A stretch of 53,216 nucleotides of DNA from Sideroxyarcus sp045866275 (GCA_045866275.1 BAAFRX010000016.1:1-53216); one strand, 5' to 3'. Shown: positions 33,419-42,278, numbered from the stretch's first letter. Numbers and translations are program-made. Notes: generated by a model not told the origin, from the sequence alone.

Positions 33419-33933
33419 AAGAGGGCGAGCACGGCGCCCAGTGCTGCACCTGCCAACACGTCGCTGGGGTAGTGCAGGCCGAGGATGGGGCGCGACAGCG
33501 CAACCATCAGCGCGAACGGCGCAACCAGCCACAGCAACCCCGGGTAGTAGGAGACCGACACGATGCTGAATGCGACCGCATGCAGGGTGTGGCCGGAAGG
33601 GAAACTGAACTGGTCCAGCGTCTTGCCCATACAGACAATGGCAGGATAGACATTGAAGGGACGCGGGCGCAGGGTCTTGCCCTTGATGAGCTTGTACAGC
33701 GCAGTGCCGACGAGGCCGACCGCGAGCATGTGCAGCACGGCAGGCAGGGCGGCCGTGCCGTCCTGGAGCAGCAGCGCGGCCATCAGCAGGTACCAGAACA
33801 CGCCATCCCCCAACCGGCTGAAGAAGCGGAACAGGTTGCGCACCGTGAAGCTGCGGCTGCGCCGGTTGCAGAAGGCGCAGAGCTCGGCGTCCCAGCGGTT
33901 AATCCGTTGCAGGGGAGAGTTCAGGTTGGCCAT
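33403..33933 (-). CDS. PAP2 family lipid phosphatase
   Basis: 176 residues, integral membrane. The three PAP2 motifs are KLIKGKTLRPRP (KxxxxxxRP), FSFPSGHTLHA (PSGH) and SRPILGLHYPSDVLAG (SRxxxxxHxxxD), with catalytic His in PSGH and in HYPSD. Four or five membrane helices surround them. Such enzymes remove phosphate from phosphatidate, undecaprenyl pyrophosphate or phosphatidylglycerophosphate; which one is not decidable here. It overlaps the glycosyltransferase by 35 bp, so the two are tightly coupled, which supports a lipid intermediate passed between them (diacylglycerol is the simplest candidate). Confidence 0.88.
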   Translation of the reverse strand: MANLNSPLQRINRWDAELCAFCNRRSRSFTVRNLFRFFSRLGDGVFWYLLMAALLLQDGTAALPAVLHMLAVGLVGTALYKLIKGKTLRPRPFNVYPAIVCMGKTLDQFSFPSGHTLHAVAFSIVSVSYYPGLLWLVAPFALMVALSRPILGLHYPSDVLAGAALGAVLALFSLQL

Positions 33934-35113
33934 GTTTTGCGCTCTGTGAACGTACCGTATCGAGCAGGACGAATTCCATCTCACCCATGATGTGTTCCCA
34001 GGTCAGCGATTCCACCGTGTCGCGTGCGGCTTTCCCCAGGCGGCGCACGCGCGGCAGGTCGTTTGCCAGCGTGCGCGCTTCGGCAATGAAGGCATCGCTG
34101 TCGGCGCAGGTCGCCAGCAATCCGTTCACATCGTGCTTGATATGCTGCTGCGCGGCGGCATAGTCGAAAGCGACCGTGGCCAGTCCGCTGGCCATCGCCT
34201 CCACCGTTACGTTGCCGTAGGTCTCGGTCAGACTGGGGTAAAGGAAGATGTCGCCCGACGCGTAGTGGCGCGCCAGCGCCTCGCCGGTCTGCATGCCGGC
34301 GAAGATGACCTGTGGATGCTGGCGTTCCAGCTCGGCGCGCGCCGGGCCGTCGCCTACGATAACCAGACGGGCCAGCGGATTGAGCTTGCGTATCTTGTCA
34401 AAGGCGCGGATCACCACGTGCAGGTTCTTCTCCGGCGCGATGCGGCTGACCAGCATCGCCACCAGGGTGTTTTCATCGGCATTCCACGACGCCCGTAATG
34501 CGGCATCGCGCTTGGCGGGGTTGAACAGTTCGGTATCCACGCCGCGCGCAACCACCCGCACGTTGCGGTAGCCTTCCGATTCCAGTTGCTGCTGCAAGGA
34601 GGTGGTGGGCACCAGCGTGCAGCCCGCCTTGTTGTGGAAATGGCGCAGGTAGGCGGCGATGGGTTTCTTCAGCAGGCCGATGCCGTAGTGTTGCGTGTAG
34701 TTGTGGAAATTGGTGTGGAAATCCGTGCTCACCGGAATGCCGAGCTTGCGCGCCGCCGACAGCGCCGACCAGCCGAGCGGGCCTTCGGTGGCGATGTGCA
34801 CCACGTCCGGCCGCTGCGCGCGCCACAGCTTGAGCAGCAACCCCCTGGCCGGCAGGCCGGACTTGAGTTCCGGGTAACCGGGGATGGGCATGCCCGCAAC
34901 AAGCGTCTCTGCATAGCTGCCGTCGGCGGCCGGCGCATCCTGCTTGTGCTGGCGCGGCCTGATCAGGTGGATGCGGTGGCCGCGCTTGAGCAGGCCGTGC
35001 ACCATGCGCCCGAGGGTGATGGCGACGCCGTTCACTTCCGGCACATAGGTTTCGGTGACCAGCGCGATGTGCAGCGCGGGGGCGACTTGCAGGGTTTCGT
35101 TCGGAGTTTGCAT
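33899..35113 (-). CDS. GT4 glycosyltransferase (SqdX/MgtA-like)
   Basis: 404 residues. GT-B fold with N-terminal LVTETYVPEVNGVAITLGRM, the acceptor-side HTNFHNYTQHYG, then a C-terminal Rossmann half with VSRIAPEKNLHVVIRAFDKI, VIVGDGPARAELERQ and the retaining EX7E motif ETYGNVTVE. The N-terminal motif and FHTNFHNY segment resemble SqdX and MgtA-type enzymes that transfer sugars to diacylglycerol or mannose to lipids. The sugar donor cannot be read from sequence. The start at 35113 is one of two close ATGs (the other at 35134). Overlap with the PAP2 gene links it to lipid work. Confidence 0.85.
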   Translation of the reverse strand: MQTPNETLQVAPALHIALVTETYVPEVNGVAITLGRMVHGLLKRGHRIHLIRPRQHKQDAPAADGSYAETLVAGMPIPGYPELKSGLPARGLLLKLWRAQRPDVVHIATEGPLGWSALSAARKLGIPVSTDFHTNFHNYTQHYGIGLLKKPIAAYLRHFHNKAGCTLVPTTSLQQQLESEGYRNVRVVARGVDTELFNPAKRDAALRASWNADENTLVAMLVSRIAPEKNLHVVIRAFDKIRKLNPLARLVIVGDGPARAELERQHPQVIFAGMQTGEALARHYASGDIFLYPSLTETYGNVTVEAMASGLATVAFDYAAAQQHIKHDVNGLLATCADSDAFIAEARTLANDLPRVRRLGKAARDTVESLTWEHIMGEMEFVLLDTVRSQSAKHGQPELSPATD

Positions 35114-35227
35114 GCCGCGCAGGATGCACGGCACAGATGAACTTTTGATTAAGCCCGGGTGAATCGTTTATGACAGGGGCCGGCTCTTCGGCTCACCCGC
35201 CCACGGGGCGGGCGGTTACCCGGCGAA

Positions 35228-36202
35228 TCAGCGTGCGGGGAGGCCGGCAGGGGCGAAGTTGCAGGTATCAAAGCATTGCTCCTTGCTGCGGTCGGTGTAT
35301 TGCCGGCAGCGCGCGAAGCATTGCCCGAAGGCATCCGTGTCCGGACCCGTTTGCGGTGCGGTGTTTTTCGGCGCCTCGGCGGCAACCGGGGCAAGTGGAG
35401 CGATGGGGATGTGTTGTTCCGCCGCGCCGGTTTTGTCTGTGAATCCAAGCGAGTCGAAAGCGAGGTTCAGCCGGGTGGCCAAATCGGCGAGCACCTCGTT
35501 GCCCAATTTCTGCAAAATTTCCGGACGGTGATTGGCTTTCATGTCATTGCGCACGCCATAGTCTTCGGCCTTGTGCCTGACGGGTGAGACCGGGTTTGAC
35601 GGAACTCTGCCCACGGCCAGAATCTCCCCGTGTTGGTCCAGGATGGATACGGTCAAGTTGGCACGAAAGGACAGTTCCCGGTCCCCGAGGAGGCTGTTGT
35701 CCAGGAGCAAGACGCTCAAGCCCTCGCGCAGCGCGAGCGGGTTGGGACTTTGTTGCATGGTGACCGTTTCTTCGGGGTCTGCAGCAGCCCGCACGACGAC
35801 CACGGCATCCAGACCCTGGTCGCGCGCCAGTGCGGAGATTGCCTCTCCTGCCCGGGCGGACAGGGTTTTGCCATCTGCGCCCGCTTTGGCCCTGAGGGCG
35901 GCCTGATCGTACGTGATTTTTTTGACGTTCCAGTCGGGATGGGTGCGGGTGATTCTGCCTTGCGCGACGGACACGATCCCTTCGGTTACCGCACTCCCCA
36001 GGTTGAACGTGGTGGTTTGGCTGGAAAAGGAAATGATGCCGACCTTGTCAAAGTTGACGCTTTCCGGCACCAGGGAAACGACCGCGACGTTCCGGATGTT
36101 GCCTTGGCTTGCCGCGGTCAACTGCTGTGGCGGAGTCGCACAACCCGATAACACAAACAGGGTGGCGGCAAGGTGAATGATGCGGCTGTTTGAAAAATTC
36201 AT
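35228..36202 (-). CDS. Lipoprotein of unknown function
   Basis: 324 residues. The signal NFSNSRIIHLAATLFVLSGC ends with lipobox LSGC (Cys near 25), so it is anchored by lipid, probably in the outer membrane. The body has a beta-alpha pattern with NVAVVSLVPESVNFDKVGII and GLDAVVVVRAAADPEE, reminiscent of lipoproteins whose domain is built like a TPR-free GNA1162/LpoB type, but this is too weak to name a family. The last 40 residues hold a Cys-rich motif, CFARCRQYTDRSKEQCFDTC, of paired CxxxC, suggesting disulfides or metal. Gene context: between the glycosyltransferase and dgkA. Confidence 0.75.
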   Translation of the reverse strand: MNFSNSRIIHLAATLFVLSGCATPPQQLTAASQGNIRNVAVVSLVPESVNFDKVGIISFSSQTTTFNLGSAVTEGIVSVAQGRITRTHPDWNVKKITYDQAALRAKAGADGKTLSARAGEAISALARDQGLDAVVVVRAAADPEETVTMQQSPNPLALREGLSVLLLDNSLLGDRELSFRANLTVSILDQHGEILAVGRVPSNPVSPVRHKAEDYGVRNDMKANHRPEILQKLGNEVLADLATRLNLAFDSLGFTDKTGAAEQHIPIAPLAPVAAEAPKNTAPQTGPDTDAFGQCFARCRQYTDRSKEQCFDTCNFAPAGLPAR

Positions 36203-36290
36203 TGCGTGACTCCGATTCAAATGGGCGTGCGCGAGATTGTACTATCTGCCGCCGCACCCGCAACGGATATTCGGTTCACGGCTATTTGGA

Positions 36291-36689
36291 TCACCCCAGC
36301 AATACCAAGCCCCACACTGCAAGCACGTTGAACAGGCTGACCAGTACCGCGGCACTGCCGGTGTCTTTTGCGCGCTTGGCCAGGTTGTGATCCTCCAGTG
36401 AAATACGATCGACGGTTGCTTCGACGGCGGAGTTGAGCAGTTCGACAATGATCACCAGCAACACGCTGGCGATCATCAGCGCCTTGCCGAGAGAGCCCAC
36501 CGGCAGCCACAGTGCCAGCGGGATAAGAATGGCAGCGAGCAGTGTTTCTTGCCGGAAGGCGTCCTCATGTTTGTAGGCGGCACGGAAACCATCCCATGAA
36601 TAAATGAAGGCGTTGCACAAGCGGATGAAACCGGTCTTGCCTTTATACGGGCTTTCCAAGGTTCGTTCCTGTTCGTCTAGAGTGTCCAT
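36291..36689 (-). CDS. dgkA: Diacylglycerol kinase (prokaryotic DgkA)
   Basis: 132 residues with three membrane helices. An N-terminal amphipathic helix precedes RLCNAFIYSWDGFRAAYKHE and AFRQETLLAAI; the signature IVELLNSAVEATVDRISLED includes the catalytic Glu and metal-binding Asn/Glu. It phosphorylates diacylglycerol to phosphatidate, or undecaprenol in some groups. It opposes the phosphatidate phosphatase reaction possible for the PAP2 protein encoded nearby, and would recycle diacylglycerol left by phospholipase C or membrane-derived transfer. Confidence 0.95.
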   Translation of the reverse strand: MDTLDEQERTLESPYKGKTGFIRLCNAFIYSWDGFRAAYKHEDAFRQETLLAAILIPLALWLPVGSLGKALMIASVLLVIIVELLNSAVEATVDRISLEDHNLAKRAKDTGSAAVLVSLFNVLAVWGLVLLG

Positions 36690-36776
36690 TGTCGCTACGT
36701 CCCATCAAAAAGATGCGCAAAAAAAGAACGCGCACCAAGCTGCATGCGCGCAAAGGGGGAGAGAACACGAATCAGG

Positions 36777-37535
36777 TTATGCGGCCTTGTGCATGAAGTG
36801 TTTGGCATAGCGCGCGTTCAGGCGCGATACCGGCAACAGGATGAACAGGTCGGCACAATTGAAATCCGGGTCCCAGGCCGGCTCGCCGGCGATATAGGCG
36901 CCGAGGCGCAGATAACCTTTGATCAGCGGCGGGACGGCGACTTCAAGATTTTGGTTCAGCGCTTCCAACGGCAGGCGGCAATGCGGGAATACGCGATATT
37001 CGGCGGGCGCGGCGTGCAGTTTGTGCACCTTGTTGTACACGCTGGCGGCGTAATGACCGCCGTCGGCCATGCTGATGCTGGCGCAGCCGATCACATATTC
37101 GTGGTTGTGCTTGCCAATGTAGTCGGCCAATCCGTTCCACAACTGGGTGATGGTTGCGCCGTCGCGGTAGTCGGGATGCACGCAGGAGCGTCCCACTTCC
37201 ACCATGCGGTCGCGCAGGTTCTCCAGGCGCGACAGGTTGAATTCGGTTTCGGAGTAGTAGCAGCCTGCCTTGCAGGCTTGATCCGGGGGCAGGATGCGAT
37301 AGGTGCCGACGACTTTGTCCGTGCCGTGGTCACGCACCAGCAGGTGGTCACAGAATGCGTCGAAGCGGTCGATGTCCAGCCCGAGGTTTGCGCTCGGCAA
37401 AGTGGCGCCCATCTCTTCGCCGAACACCTTGAAGCGGATGCGCTGTGCTTCGGCGATTTCGGGCAAATTACGCGCCAGGCTGAAAGTAAGCCGGCGCTCG
37501 GTCTTGGCAGTCGGTTGTCGGATCAGTTCTAACAT
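36777..37535 (-). CDS. olsB: Ornithine-acyl carrier protein N-acyltransferase (OlsB-like GNAT)
   Basis: 252 residues. It belongs to the acyltransferase group related to OlsB: AEAQRIRFKVFGEEMGA, DRFDAFCDHLLVRD, VGTYRILPPDQAC, EVGRSCVHPDYRDGATITQL and the C-terminal PPLIKGYLRLGAYIAGEPAW with DFNCADLFILLP. OlsB adds a 3-hydroxy-fatty acyl group to ornithine to make lyso-ornithine lipid. CAGGAG precedes the ATG at 37535. It overlaps the acyltransferase gene by about 69 bp, which supports the OlsB/OlsA pairing. Confidence 0.88.
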   Translation of the reverse strand: MLELIRQPTAKTERRLTFSLARNLPEIAEAQRIRFKVFGEEMGATLPSANLGLDIDRFDAFCDHLLVRDHGTDKVVGTYRILPPDQACKAGCYYSETEFNLSRLENLRDRMVEVGRSCVHPDYRDGATITQLWNGLADYIGKHNHEYVIGCASISMADGGHYAASVYNKVHKLHAAPAEYRVFPHCRLPLEALNQNLEVAVPPLIKGYLRLGAYIAGEPAWDPDFNCADLFILLPVSRLNARYAKHFMHKAA

Positions 37536-38361
37536 GGGTGCTCTCCTGTGACGATGAGGCTCGCAGGTTAGCGTGCGCATGTTGCACGCGGGTTAAGGCA
37601 GGATGAATGTTGGATGAATCCGCGGCTCCCAGGGCGTCCGCGATGGATCGTCGGGCTGCCTGGCTCAGACTGCGCCTGTCCTGCGCACTGGCGTTCAGTG
37701 CCGGAGTGGTCAGCAGGCGCACCTGCAATGCCGGCGCACACAGGATGGCCCACATCGAGCTGCCGAAAGAGACCTCGTCGATGTAGGCGGCTGTCGTGCT
37801 GATCCTGCCCTGCGCGTCCTGATAGCGGATGGCGACGGGCAACACCGCGGCCGCCGCATCGATGGCGGGCTGGAACAGCGAAGCGTGGAAATGCCCGACT
37901 GCGCTGCCATCGGTGGTGGTGCCTTCGGGGAATATGGCAAAACATTCGCCGCTGCGCAGGGATTGCACCAGATGAACATTGAGGCGCGCCGCATCGCGTG
38001 CCTTGCCGCGTTCGAGGAACAGGGTCTGTGCGCGTGCACACAGCCAGCCGATCAGCGGCCAGTGCCGCACTTCCGCTTTGGCGACGAAGCGCATCGGCAC
38101 CACCGTGTTCAACACGAACACGTCCAGCCAGGAGATGTGATTGGTGACGATGAGTCCGTGGCGCAGCCCGTGCAGAGGAGCGTCGGCGGCGACAAGCACT
38201 TTCACGTTGAAGATGTCCAGCAGTCCGGCCGACCAGTTTTGCAGGATGCGGCGGCGGAGATTGGCGTTCAGCCAGGGATAGATCGTCGCCAGCGTCAAGC
38301 CGTAGCCAATGTGCAGGGCGATGCGCGCGGCACGGAACAGGGCGACAATCCGTCGTGGCAT
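37468..38361 (-). CDS. olsA: Lyso-lipid acyltransferase (PlsC/OlsA-like)
   Basis: 297 residues. The PlsC fold has the catalytic motif NHISWLD (HX4D) and FPEGTTTDG with GERGKARDAARL-type block LERGKARDA. One membrane helix is near residues 10-30. In the OlsBA pathway this enzyme adds the second acyl chain to lyso-ornithine lipid; the same family makes phosphatidate, so the assignment rests on overlap with olsB. The C-terminal 30 residues overlap olsB and look unstructured. I start at the ATG at 38361, with GGTGGA about 12 bp upstream; the frame is open further but not protein-like. Confidence 0.83.
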   Translation of the reverse strand: MPRRIVALFRAARIALHIGYGLTLATIYPWLNANLRRRILQNWSAGLLDIFNVKVLVAADAPLHGLRHGLIVTNHISWLDVFVLNTVVPMRFVAKAEVRHWPLIGWLCARAQTLFLERGKARDAARLNVHLVQSLRSGECFAIFPEGTTTDGSAVGHFHASLFQPAIDAAAAVLPVAIRYQDAQGRISTTAAYIDEVSFGSSMWAILCAPALQVRLLTTPALNASAQDRRSLSQAARRSIADALGAADSSNIHPALTRVQHAHANLRASSSQESTHVRTDPTTDCQDRAPAYFQPGA

Positions 38362-38368
38362 CAGGGAT

Positions 38369-38494
38369 TCAATCCACCGAGAACACGAACAGCGTGCAGA
38401 CAAAATCGAGGGCCGCAGCGAGACCTTGCGTGAACAACAGGGAGCCGATGCTGCAAGTGCCGTTTGCGCTGACTGCGGTGACGAAGGGTTGCAT
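38369..38494 (-). CDS. 41-aa hydrophobic small ORF with a strong ribosome site
   Basis: The frame starts MQPFVTAVSANGTCSIGSLL and ends with a hydrophobic stretch (GLAAALDFVCTLFVFSVD). AAGGAG lies 5 nt before the ATG. The ORF fills the gap between the EAL/GGDDF gene (ends 38518) and olsA (starts 38361) with no wasted sequence. The hydrophobic residues 17-38 could form one membrane helix. I do not recognise a family. Support is the ribosome site and snug placement only. Confidence 0.5.
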   Translation of the reverse strand: MQPFVTAVSANGTCSIGSLLFTQGLAAALDFVCTLFVFSVD

Positions 38495-38517
38495 GTCAAT
38501 CTCCTTTTTAAAATGCT

Positions 38518-40362
38518 TCAGGCGAGTGCGCGCTGTTCGACGAACAGGCTGTTGCCGGCAATTTTCTTTGCCATCTTCTTGGCGTCCGTCATGGCCGCAG
38601 AGACTTCGAGATATGACGTGAATTCGCCGGGTGTCACCTGGAGCGCACCGATGGACAGGCTGGTGAGCGGATGGAATTGCTGCATGCCATCGCGGCCTTC
38701 GGTGGTGTAGCCGCCCGCAAGCTTGTGTTCTTCCTGGAACATCAGCGAGGCGGCCTGCGCGAACGAGCGCAGCGCCTGTTCGCAGCGTGCCCGCCAGTTG
38801 GGACTCTGCAGCAGCAACACAAAATCGTCGCCGCCGATGTGGCCGATGAAATCCAGCTTCGGGTCGCAGGCCCAGTTGAGGATGCGACCGGTAAGCCGGA
38901 TCATCTCGTCGCCTTTGCCGTAACCGTAGATGTCGTTGAACGGCTTGAAATGATCGAGGTCGGTGTAGCAGGCGACGAACGGGGTGTGCGCCTGCAACAG
39001 GCGTTCGATGTGCTCGTTGATCGGCACGTTGCCGGGCAGCAAAGTCAGCGGATTGGCGTAACGCGCCGCTTCCAGTTGCATGCGCGTCAGTTCGCGCAGC
39101 AGATCCTGGCCGGACGCGACGCCGATATAATTGCCGTTCTCGGTAATGATGAAGCCCTCCGTCAGATGACGGCTGTCTGTTTCGGCCAGGAAGTGACTGA
39201 GTTCCGCGATGGGCATGTTCTTTTCCACCAGCAACGGCGCACCCGGAATAATGTCCTGGCAAGGTTCTTTGCCATGCAGTTCGCGCTGGAATGGCTTGGA
39301 AAACTGTTCAATGAAGTGATGGCGGTTGATCAAGCCGAGCGGAGTGCCCTTGGCGACGATCGGGATGAGGGACAACGCGGGATTGGTGTAAAAACGTTCA
39401 AACAGGCGATCGATCGGCGTTTCAGGGCGGACCGGTTCGATGTGGGTAATCAAGTTGCCCGCCATCGCCTGTGAACGATTAAAGCTTGCGCATTGGGTGG
39501 CGGCGGTGTTTGATTCATGGATGATGTGCCGGGTGTCATCTCCGGCCAGCAGCGGCGGCGTGGCCTGGGGGCGCGCGATAAAATAGCCCTGTCCCAGTGC
39601 GATGCCGATGTCTTTCACCGCGCGCAACTCGGCTTCGGTTTCGATCCCTTCGGCGATGACTTGCGTGCCGCAGCTGGCGGCGATGTGCTGGATCGATTTC
39701 AGAAACTGCAATTTGATCGGGTCGCGGTCCACGCCCTGCACAAAACTCATGTCGATCTTGACGAACTCCGGGCGCAGCTCCAGCCACAGACGCAGACTGG
39801 AGAAGCCCTCGCCCAGATCGTCGATGGCGATCCTGAAGCCCATCGCGCGGTAATGCAGGAGCGCATCGCGCATCGCAGCAAAATCAAAAACAGGCTGGTT
39901 TTCGGTGAGCTCGATCACGATGCGAGCCGGGTCGAGGTTGAGTTCGCGCATGAATGCCAGCGTCTGGCCGTTCCTGAAGTCGGGGAGAGCCAACATTTCG
40001 GGACTGACGTTGAGGAACAGGTTCCCGGGCAGGCTCTGCGTGGCAAACGCTTCCAGCACGGTTTGCCGTGCAAGCATCTCGACTTCCAGCGACAGCCCGT
40101 GTTGTTCCGCCGCACCGAACAGTTTGATCGGCGTATGCAGCGGGCTGTCAGCCGGACCCCGGATCAATCCTTCGAAGCCCAGAAAATCAGCGTGGCCGAG
40201 GTTGAGGATGGGTTGAAACACGGCGTTCAGGCGGCGCTGGTCGATGATCTCGCGCAAAGGGGCCCCGCTTTTCTCCCTGACGGGTGACGACAGAAATTGG
40301 TCTGCCAGGAATTGTGCACGGGCAGTGGTGCGATACTTCTCAACAGGTAGAATGCTTGGCAT
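38518..40362 (-). CDS. EAL - CBS-like - GGDEF-type (GGDDF) cyclic di-GMP protein
   Basis: 614 residues, no membrane segment. Order: EAL domain (about 35-270), a middle CBS-pair-like region (about 300-430), and a C-terminal GGDEF-type domain. The EAL part keeps FEGLIRG, the Asn in NVSPEM, ELTENQ, FVKID, AEGIET and GQGY, but loop 6 reads DDLGEGFSS where DDFGTGYSS is usual. The cyclase part has TDLDHFKPFNDIYGYGKGDE but the signature is GGDDF and no upstream RxxD is evident. This suggests a phosphodiesterase with an altered, perhaps regulatory, cyclase half. AGGAG precedes the ATG. It is divergent from the lipase operon. Confidence 0.88.
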   Translation of the reverse strand: MPSILPVEKYRTTARAQFLADQFLSSPVREKSGAPLREIIDQRRLNAVFQPILNLGHADFLGFEGLIRGPADSPLHTPIKLFGAAEQHGLSLEVEMLARQTVLEAFATQSLPGNLFLNVSPEMLALPDFRNGQTLAFMRELNLDPARIVIELTENQPVFDFAAMRDALLHYRAMGFRIAIDDLGEGFSSLRLWLELRPEFVKIDMSFVQGVDRDPIKLQFLKSIQHIAASCGTQVIAEGIETEAELRAVKDIGIALGQGYFIARPQATPPLLAGDDTRHIIHESNTAATQCASFNRSQAMAGNLITHIEPVRPETPIDRLFERFYTNPALSLIPIVAKGTPLGLINRHHFIEQFSKPFQRELHGKEPCQDIIPGAPLLVEKNMPIAELSHFLAETDSRHLTEGFIITENGNYIGVASGQDLLRELTRMQLEAARYANPLTLLPGNVPINEHIERLLQAHTPFVACYTDLDHFKPFNDIYGYGKGDEMIRLTGRILNWACDPKLDFIGHIGGDDFVLLLQSPNWRARCEQALRSFAQAASLMFQEEHKLAGGYTTEGRDGMQQFHPLTSLSIGALQVTPGEFTSYLEVSAAMTDAKKMAKKIAGNSLFVEQRALA

Positions 40363-40431
40363 GTGTTTCTCCTGCGGTTTAGGGGAGCGAAAGATAGCGT
40401 CGGTTTGTTACGCGGTTATGACGAAGAAGAA

Positions 40432-41550
40432 ATGATCCAGCTTGAGCAACGCCACCGCACCTCTGGCATGAACTCCCGCTTTGCCGGAACGGGTTTGTCG
40501 TTCGCCGACTATGTGCGGCAGACGCGGGCGATGTTGCGCGTGATACGGGCGGATACTGTGGTTGACGGCAACGCGCCGTTCGAATTGTTGCCCGTGGGCG
40601 ATGACCATCGGGGGCGGGCCAAACCCTTTCGGCGCGGTATTTTGCTGACCCACGGCCTGTCCGATTCGCCCTATCACATGCGCCATCTCGCCGCGTTTTT
40701 CCAGCGCAACGGGTTCCGGGTGATGGCGCTGCTGTTGCCGGGGCACGGCACGCAGCCCGGCGATCTGCTCGACGTGCATTGGCGGGAATGGGCAAGGACA
40801 GTGGCCTGGGGGGTCGACTGTCTCGCCGCCGAAGTGGACGAGCTGTACCTGGCGGGATTTTCGGCGGGCGGCGCGTTGAGTGTGCGGCAGGCCGCGAGCG
40901 ATGCGCGGGTGCGCGGCCTGTTCCTTTTTTCACCGGCGCTGGAGATCACGGCGCGCGCGCGCTGGGCAAATCTGCACAAGCTGTATAGCGGGTTCGTTCC
41001 GGCTGCAGCGTGGCTAAACCTGTTGCCGGATGCCGACCCCTATAAATATGAGTCGTTCTGCAAGAATGCGGCGGCACAGATGTATGCGCTGACGCAAACG
41101 CTGCCGCGCGGTGGCATGGATATTCCGGTGTTTGCTGCCGCCAGCGCGGAGGATGCGACCGTGCATGCGATGGCCACGCTGCGTTTCATGCAGCGGGTGC
41201 GCCACCCGTTGCACCATCTGGTGTGGTATGCGCGGGAAGCGCTGACCGGGCAAAACCTGGAGTGGGTGAACAGTCATCTGCCCGGGCAGCACATCCTTTC
41301 CAGTGCACACACCGCCATCGTCATGGCGCCGGAGGATGCGCACTATGGCGCGCACGGGGATTATGCGAACTGTCTGCATTATTTTGCGGAAGAGCCGGCG
41401 CGTTATACGGCGTGCATGGCGCGCGCGGACGGATGGGGCGAGGTGCTGCCGGAACTGCTCGCGCCGGGTGTGCTGCGCCGCCTGACCTGGAATCCGCACT
41501 ATGCGGCGCTGGAGACTTCCATGCAGCGTTTCATCGGGGAATTGCCATGA
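40432..41550 (+). CDS. Alpha/beta hydrolase (lipase/esterase-like)
   Basis: 372 residues. Alpha/beta-hydrolase fold with HGLSDSPYHMRHLAAFFQRN (oxyanion region), nucleophile elbow AGFSAGGALS (G-x-S-x-G), acid near SAEDATVHAMAT and His in LSSAHTAIV. No signal peptide. The substrate is unknown; in this context a lysophospholipase or acylglycerol lipase is plausible because the next genes process glycerophosphodiesters and glycerol phosphate. The ATG at 40432 is preceded by GAAGAAG; another at 40468 is possible. It overlaps the next gene by ATGA. Confidence 0.85.
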   Translation: MIQLEQRHRTSGMNSRFAGTGLSFADYVRQTRAMLRVIRADTVVDGNAPFELLPVGDDHRGRAKPFRRGILLTHGLSDSPYHMRHLAAFFQRNGFRVMALLLPGHGTQPGDLLDVHWREWARTVAWGVDCLAAEVDELYLAGFSAGGALSVRQAASDARVRGLFLFSPALEITARARWANLHKLYSGFVPAAAWLNLLPDADPYKYESFCKNAAAQMYALTQTLPRGGMDIPVFAAASAEDATVHAMATLRFMQRVRHPLHHLVWYAREALTGQNLEWVNSHLPGQHILSSAHTAIVMAPEDAHYGAHGDYANCLHYFAEEPARYTACMARADGWGEVLPELLAPGVLRRLTWNPHYAALETSMQRFIGELP

Positions 41551-42278
41551 GCCTGATCTATGCCCACCGCGGTGCCAGGCGCGAAGCAGCGGAGAATACG
41601 CGCAGCGCCTTCGACCGGGCGCTGGACTATCCGATCGACGGCATCGAGACGGATATCCAGTTGACCCGCGACGGGGTGTGCGTGCTGTGGCACGACGATG
41701 ACCTGAAGAAACTCGGCCTGCCCGGCACGCGCATCGACGACTGCGATTTGTCGCGATTGCAGGCAATGGACTTCGCCGCACATTTTCCCGGCGCGGCCAA
41801 AGGGAATGTGATGCGCTTGCAGGATTTTGTGGCAGCCTATCGCGCGCGTTGCCGTTTGCTGCTGGAAATCAAACGCTATCCAGGCGAGGCGGAGGCGCGG
41901 CAGCAGGACAAGGTGGCACAGACCCTGGCCGCCGCAGGCACGGGGTCGGAGCGGATGCTGGTCTCTTCGTTCGATCTTGACTCGCTCATCCATGCGCATC
42001 GCCTCGCGCCGGATTTTCCGCTGGTGCTGAATCTGGAGCCGGAACACGATGCGAATTTTGCGCAACAGACCTTGATCGCGCACCCCTGGCTGCACGGGCT
42101 GTGCGTGCATATCGCCACGCTGGACGAGGGCATGACCGGCGTGGTGCGCGAGGGCGGCAAACGGATCGCGGTCTATACCTGCAACAGCGACGCGCAGATC
42201 GGGCGTGCGCTGCGGCTCGGGGTGGACATCCTGATCAGCGATGTGCCGCAGCAGGCGTTGCAAATGAGGGCTGCATGA
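41547..42278 (+). CDS. Glycerophosphodiester phosphodiesterase
   Basis: 243 residues, cytoplasmic by absence of a signal. MSLIYAHRGARREAAENTRS contains the HRG and ExxENT catalytic start; IETDIQLTRDG and WHDDDL supply the metal-binding Glu/Asp and second His; LLLEIKRYPGEAE and VSSFDLDSLIH continue the TIM barrel; NSDAQIGRALRLGVDILISD closes it. It hydrolyses deacylated phospholipid head-group diesters to glycerol-3-phosphate and an alcohol. It overlaps the hydrolase by 4 bp and glpD by 4 bp. Similar to UgpQ in size and type. Confidence 0.92.
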   Translation: MSLIYAHRGARREAAENTRSAFDRALDYPIDGIETDIQLTRDGVCVLWHDDDLKKLGLPGTRIDDCDLSRLQAMDFAAHFPGAAKGNVMRLQDFVAAYRARCRLLLEIKRYPGEAEARQQDKVAQTLAAAGTGSERMLVSSFDLDSLIHAHRLAPDFPLVLNLEPEHDANFAQQTLIAHPWLHGLCVHIATLDEGMTGVVREGGKRIAVYTCNSDAQIGRALRLGVDILISDVPQQALQMRAA

